From the NCBI GenBank assembly GCA_027306955.1, contig DAHUXX010000102.1, positions 1 through 6,412 on the forward strand: a DNA stretch of 6,412 bases, given 5' to 3'. Numbering within the stretch: position 1 is the first letter of the stretch; the number at the start of each line of letters is the position of its first letter. Below, piece after piece: positions 6,115 to 6,412 of the stretch. Origin of the DNA: Acetobacteraceae bacterium (GTDB taxonomy: Bacteria > Pseudomonadota > Alphaproteobacteria > Acetobacterales > Acetobacteraceae). The notes under the pieces are model-generated. The model worked only from the letters and a program-made list of their open reading frames with translations. It did not search any database and was not told the DNA's origin. A program made the translations under genes and the position numbers.

Positions 6115-6138
6115 CGGCGGGAAGGGACCCTGCCGCCG
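6115..6138 (-). other. Inverted repeat in the rplU 5' leader
   Basis: Arms CGGCGG (minus strand, 6133-6138) and CCGCCG (6115-6120) flank a 12-nt interior that itself contains AGGG and CCCT in opposite orientation. On the minus strand the stem is followed by CTCGTTGTTTTG, a loosely T-rich stretch. It lies within the predicted leader between the transcription start and the rplU ribosome site. It could be an autoregulatory or attenuator hairpin, or simply a GC-rich chance repeat; the sequence alone does not decide. Confidence 0.4.
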
Positions 6139-6149
6139 GGGAAGCGCGG

Positions 6150-6177
6150 CTTATAGCGGAGGGGCCGACGGTGTCAA
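6150..6177 (-). promoter_or_regulatory. Sigma70-type promoter of the rplU-rpmA operon
   Basis: Reading leftward, a perfect TTGACA -35 box (6172-6177) is followed by a 16-bp spacer and TATAAG (6150-6155) as -10 box. In this very GC-rich setting such a match by chance is unlikely. It sits where the ribosomal operon needs a promoter. Transcription should begin near 6143, giving a leader of about 60 nt. No AT-rich UP element is visible upstream; that stretch is instead C-rich on this strand. Confidence 0.85.
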
Positions 6178-6186
6178 CGAAACCCT

Positions 6187-6220
6187 GGGTTGCGGGCGGG
6201 ACGTGGGGAAAAGGGGCGGG
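6187..6220 (+). other. G-tract cluster (possible G-quadruplex motif)
   Basis: Six runs of three or four G occur in 34 bases (6187-6189, 6194-6196, 6198-6200, 6205-6208, 6213-6216, 6218-6220), with spacers of 4, 1, 4, 4 and 1 bases. This satisfies the usual intramolecular G-quadruplex pattern with runs to spare. It lies between the divergent rplU promoter and the tRNA gene, 9 bp upstream of the rplU -35 box. It might affect local promoter structure. In a genome this rich in G+C it may also be neutral. Confidence 0.5.
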
Positions 6221-6259
6221 AATTCCGGTCCTTTCGGCGGGGCAGGCGGTGGAAGCCGT

Positions 6260-6287
6260 TTGCAACCCCGCCTCCTATCTTCTAAGA
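6260..6287 (+). promoter_or_regulatory. Possible promoter of tRNA-Ser
   Basis: TTGCAA (6260-6265) is a fair -35 box. CTAAGA at 6282-6287 (or TCTAAG one base earlier) could be the -10, with a 15-16 bp spacer, placing the transcription start a few bases before the tRNA. The -10 is weak, so this is a position-based guess. Confidence 0.4.
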
Positions 6288-6298
6288 GCGCCGCCGCG

Positions 6299-6389
<91 letters not shown>

Positions 6390-6395
6390 CGTAAG

Positions 6396-6408
6396 GCCTT
6401 CTTAAGGC
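6396..6408 (+). terminator. Possible weak hairpin after tRNA-Ser
   Basis: GCCTT-CTT-AAGGC forms a short 5-bp hairpin 8 bases after the tRNA CCA end. No T-run is visible before the window ends, so its role as a terminator or processing signal is uncertain. Confidence 0.3.
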
Positions 6409-6412
6409 TAAG

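Noticed and set aside
6219..6226. Palindrome ggaattcc between the divergent promoters
   Set aside because: An 8-base perfect palindrome is frequent by chance, and it is not placed on either promoter's core boxes.
5390..6265. A 291-codon minus-strand frame across rplU and rpmA
   Set aside because: It is a different frame from both ribosomal protein genes, crosses their promoter and is extremely Arg/His/Pro-rich; a shadow.

Overview
The window is an ordinary, tightly packed housekeeping locus from a very GC-rich alphaproteobacterium. The gene order (rplU-rpmA-obgE-proB-proA-nadD-rsfS-rlmH-gpmI) and the protein sequences fit Rhodospirillales, perhaps Acetobacteraceae. That placement is inferred from gene order and protein style, not from a marker-gene comparison. 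Every protein gene lies on the minus strand and reads from high to low coordinates. The only plus-strand gene is a serine tRNA at the right edge.

Right edge (about 6085-6412): a divergent control region. tRNA-Ser(CGA) points right. A strong sigma70-type promoter (TTGACA, 16 bp, TATAAG) points left into rplU. A GC-rich inverted repeat lies in the rplU leader, and a six-run G-tract motif lies just upstream of its -35 box.

Ribosomal pair (5473-6084): rplU (bL21) and rpmA (bL27) are 27 bp apart. After rpmA comes a textbook intrinsic terminator: a 9-bp stem, a GCAA tetraloop and six U. Its U-tract ends only 12 nt before the obgE ATG.

Metabolic and ribosome-maturation run (394-5403): obgE (ribosome-assembly GTPase), proB and proA (first two enzymes of proline synthesis), nadD (NAD synthesis), rsfS (ribosome silencing factor) and rlmH (23S rRNA pseudouridine-1915 methyltransferase). 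obgE/proB and nadD/rsfS overlap by 4 nt. rsfS/rlmH overlap by about 8 nt if rlmH starts at a CTG. The other gaps are 11-20 bp. This is almost certainly one transcription unit with translational coupling.

Left edge (1-297): the first 99 codons of gpmI (cofactor-independent phosphoglycerate mutase), which runs off the window. It is separated from rlmH by a 96-bp spacer holding a perfect inverted repeat.

I found no mobile element, CRISPR array, defence cassette or unknown gene, and I do not think the window contains a new system. The points worth a second look are regulatory or annotation questions: the terminator abutting obgE, the lack of any ordinary start codon for rlmH, the rplU leader hairpin and G-tract motif, and the basic N-terminal tail on RsfS.
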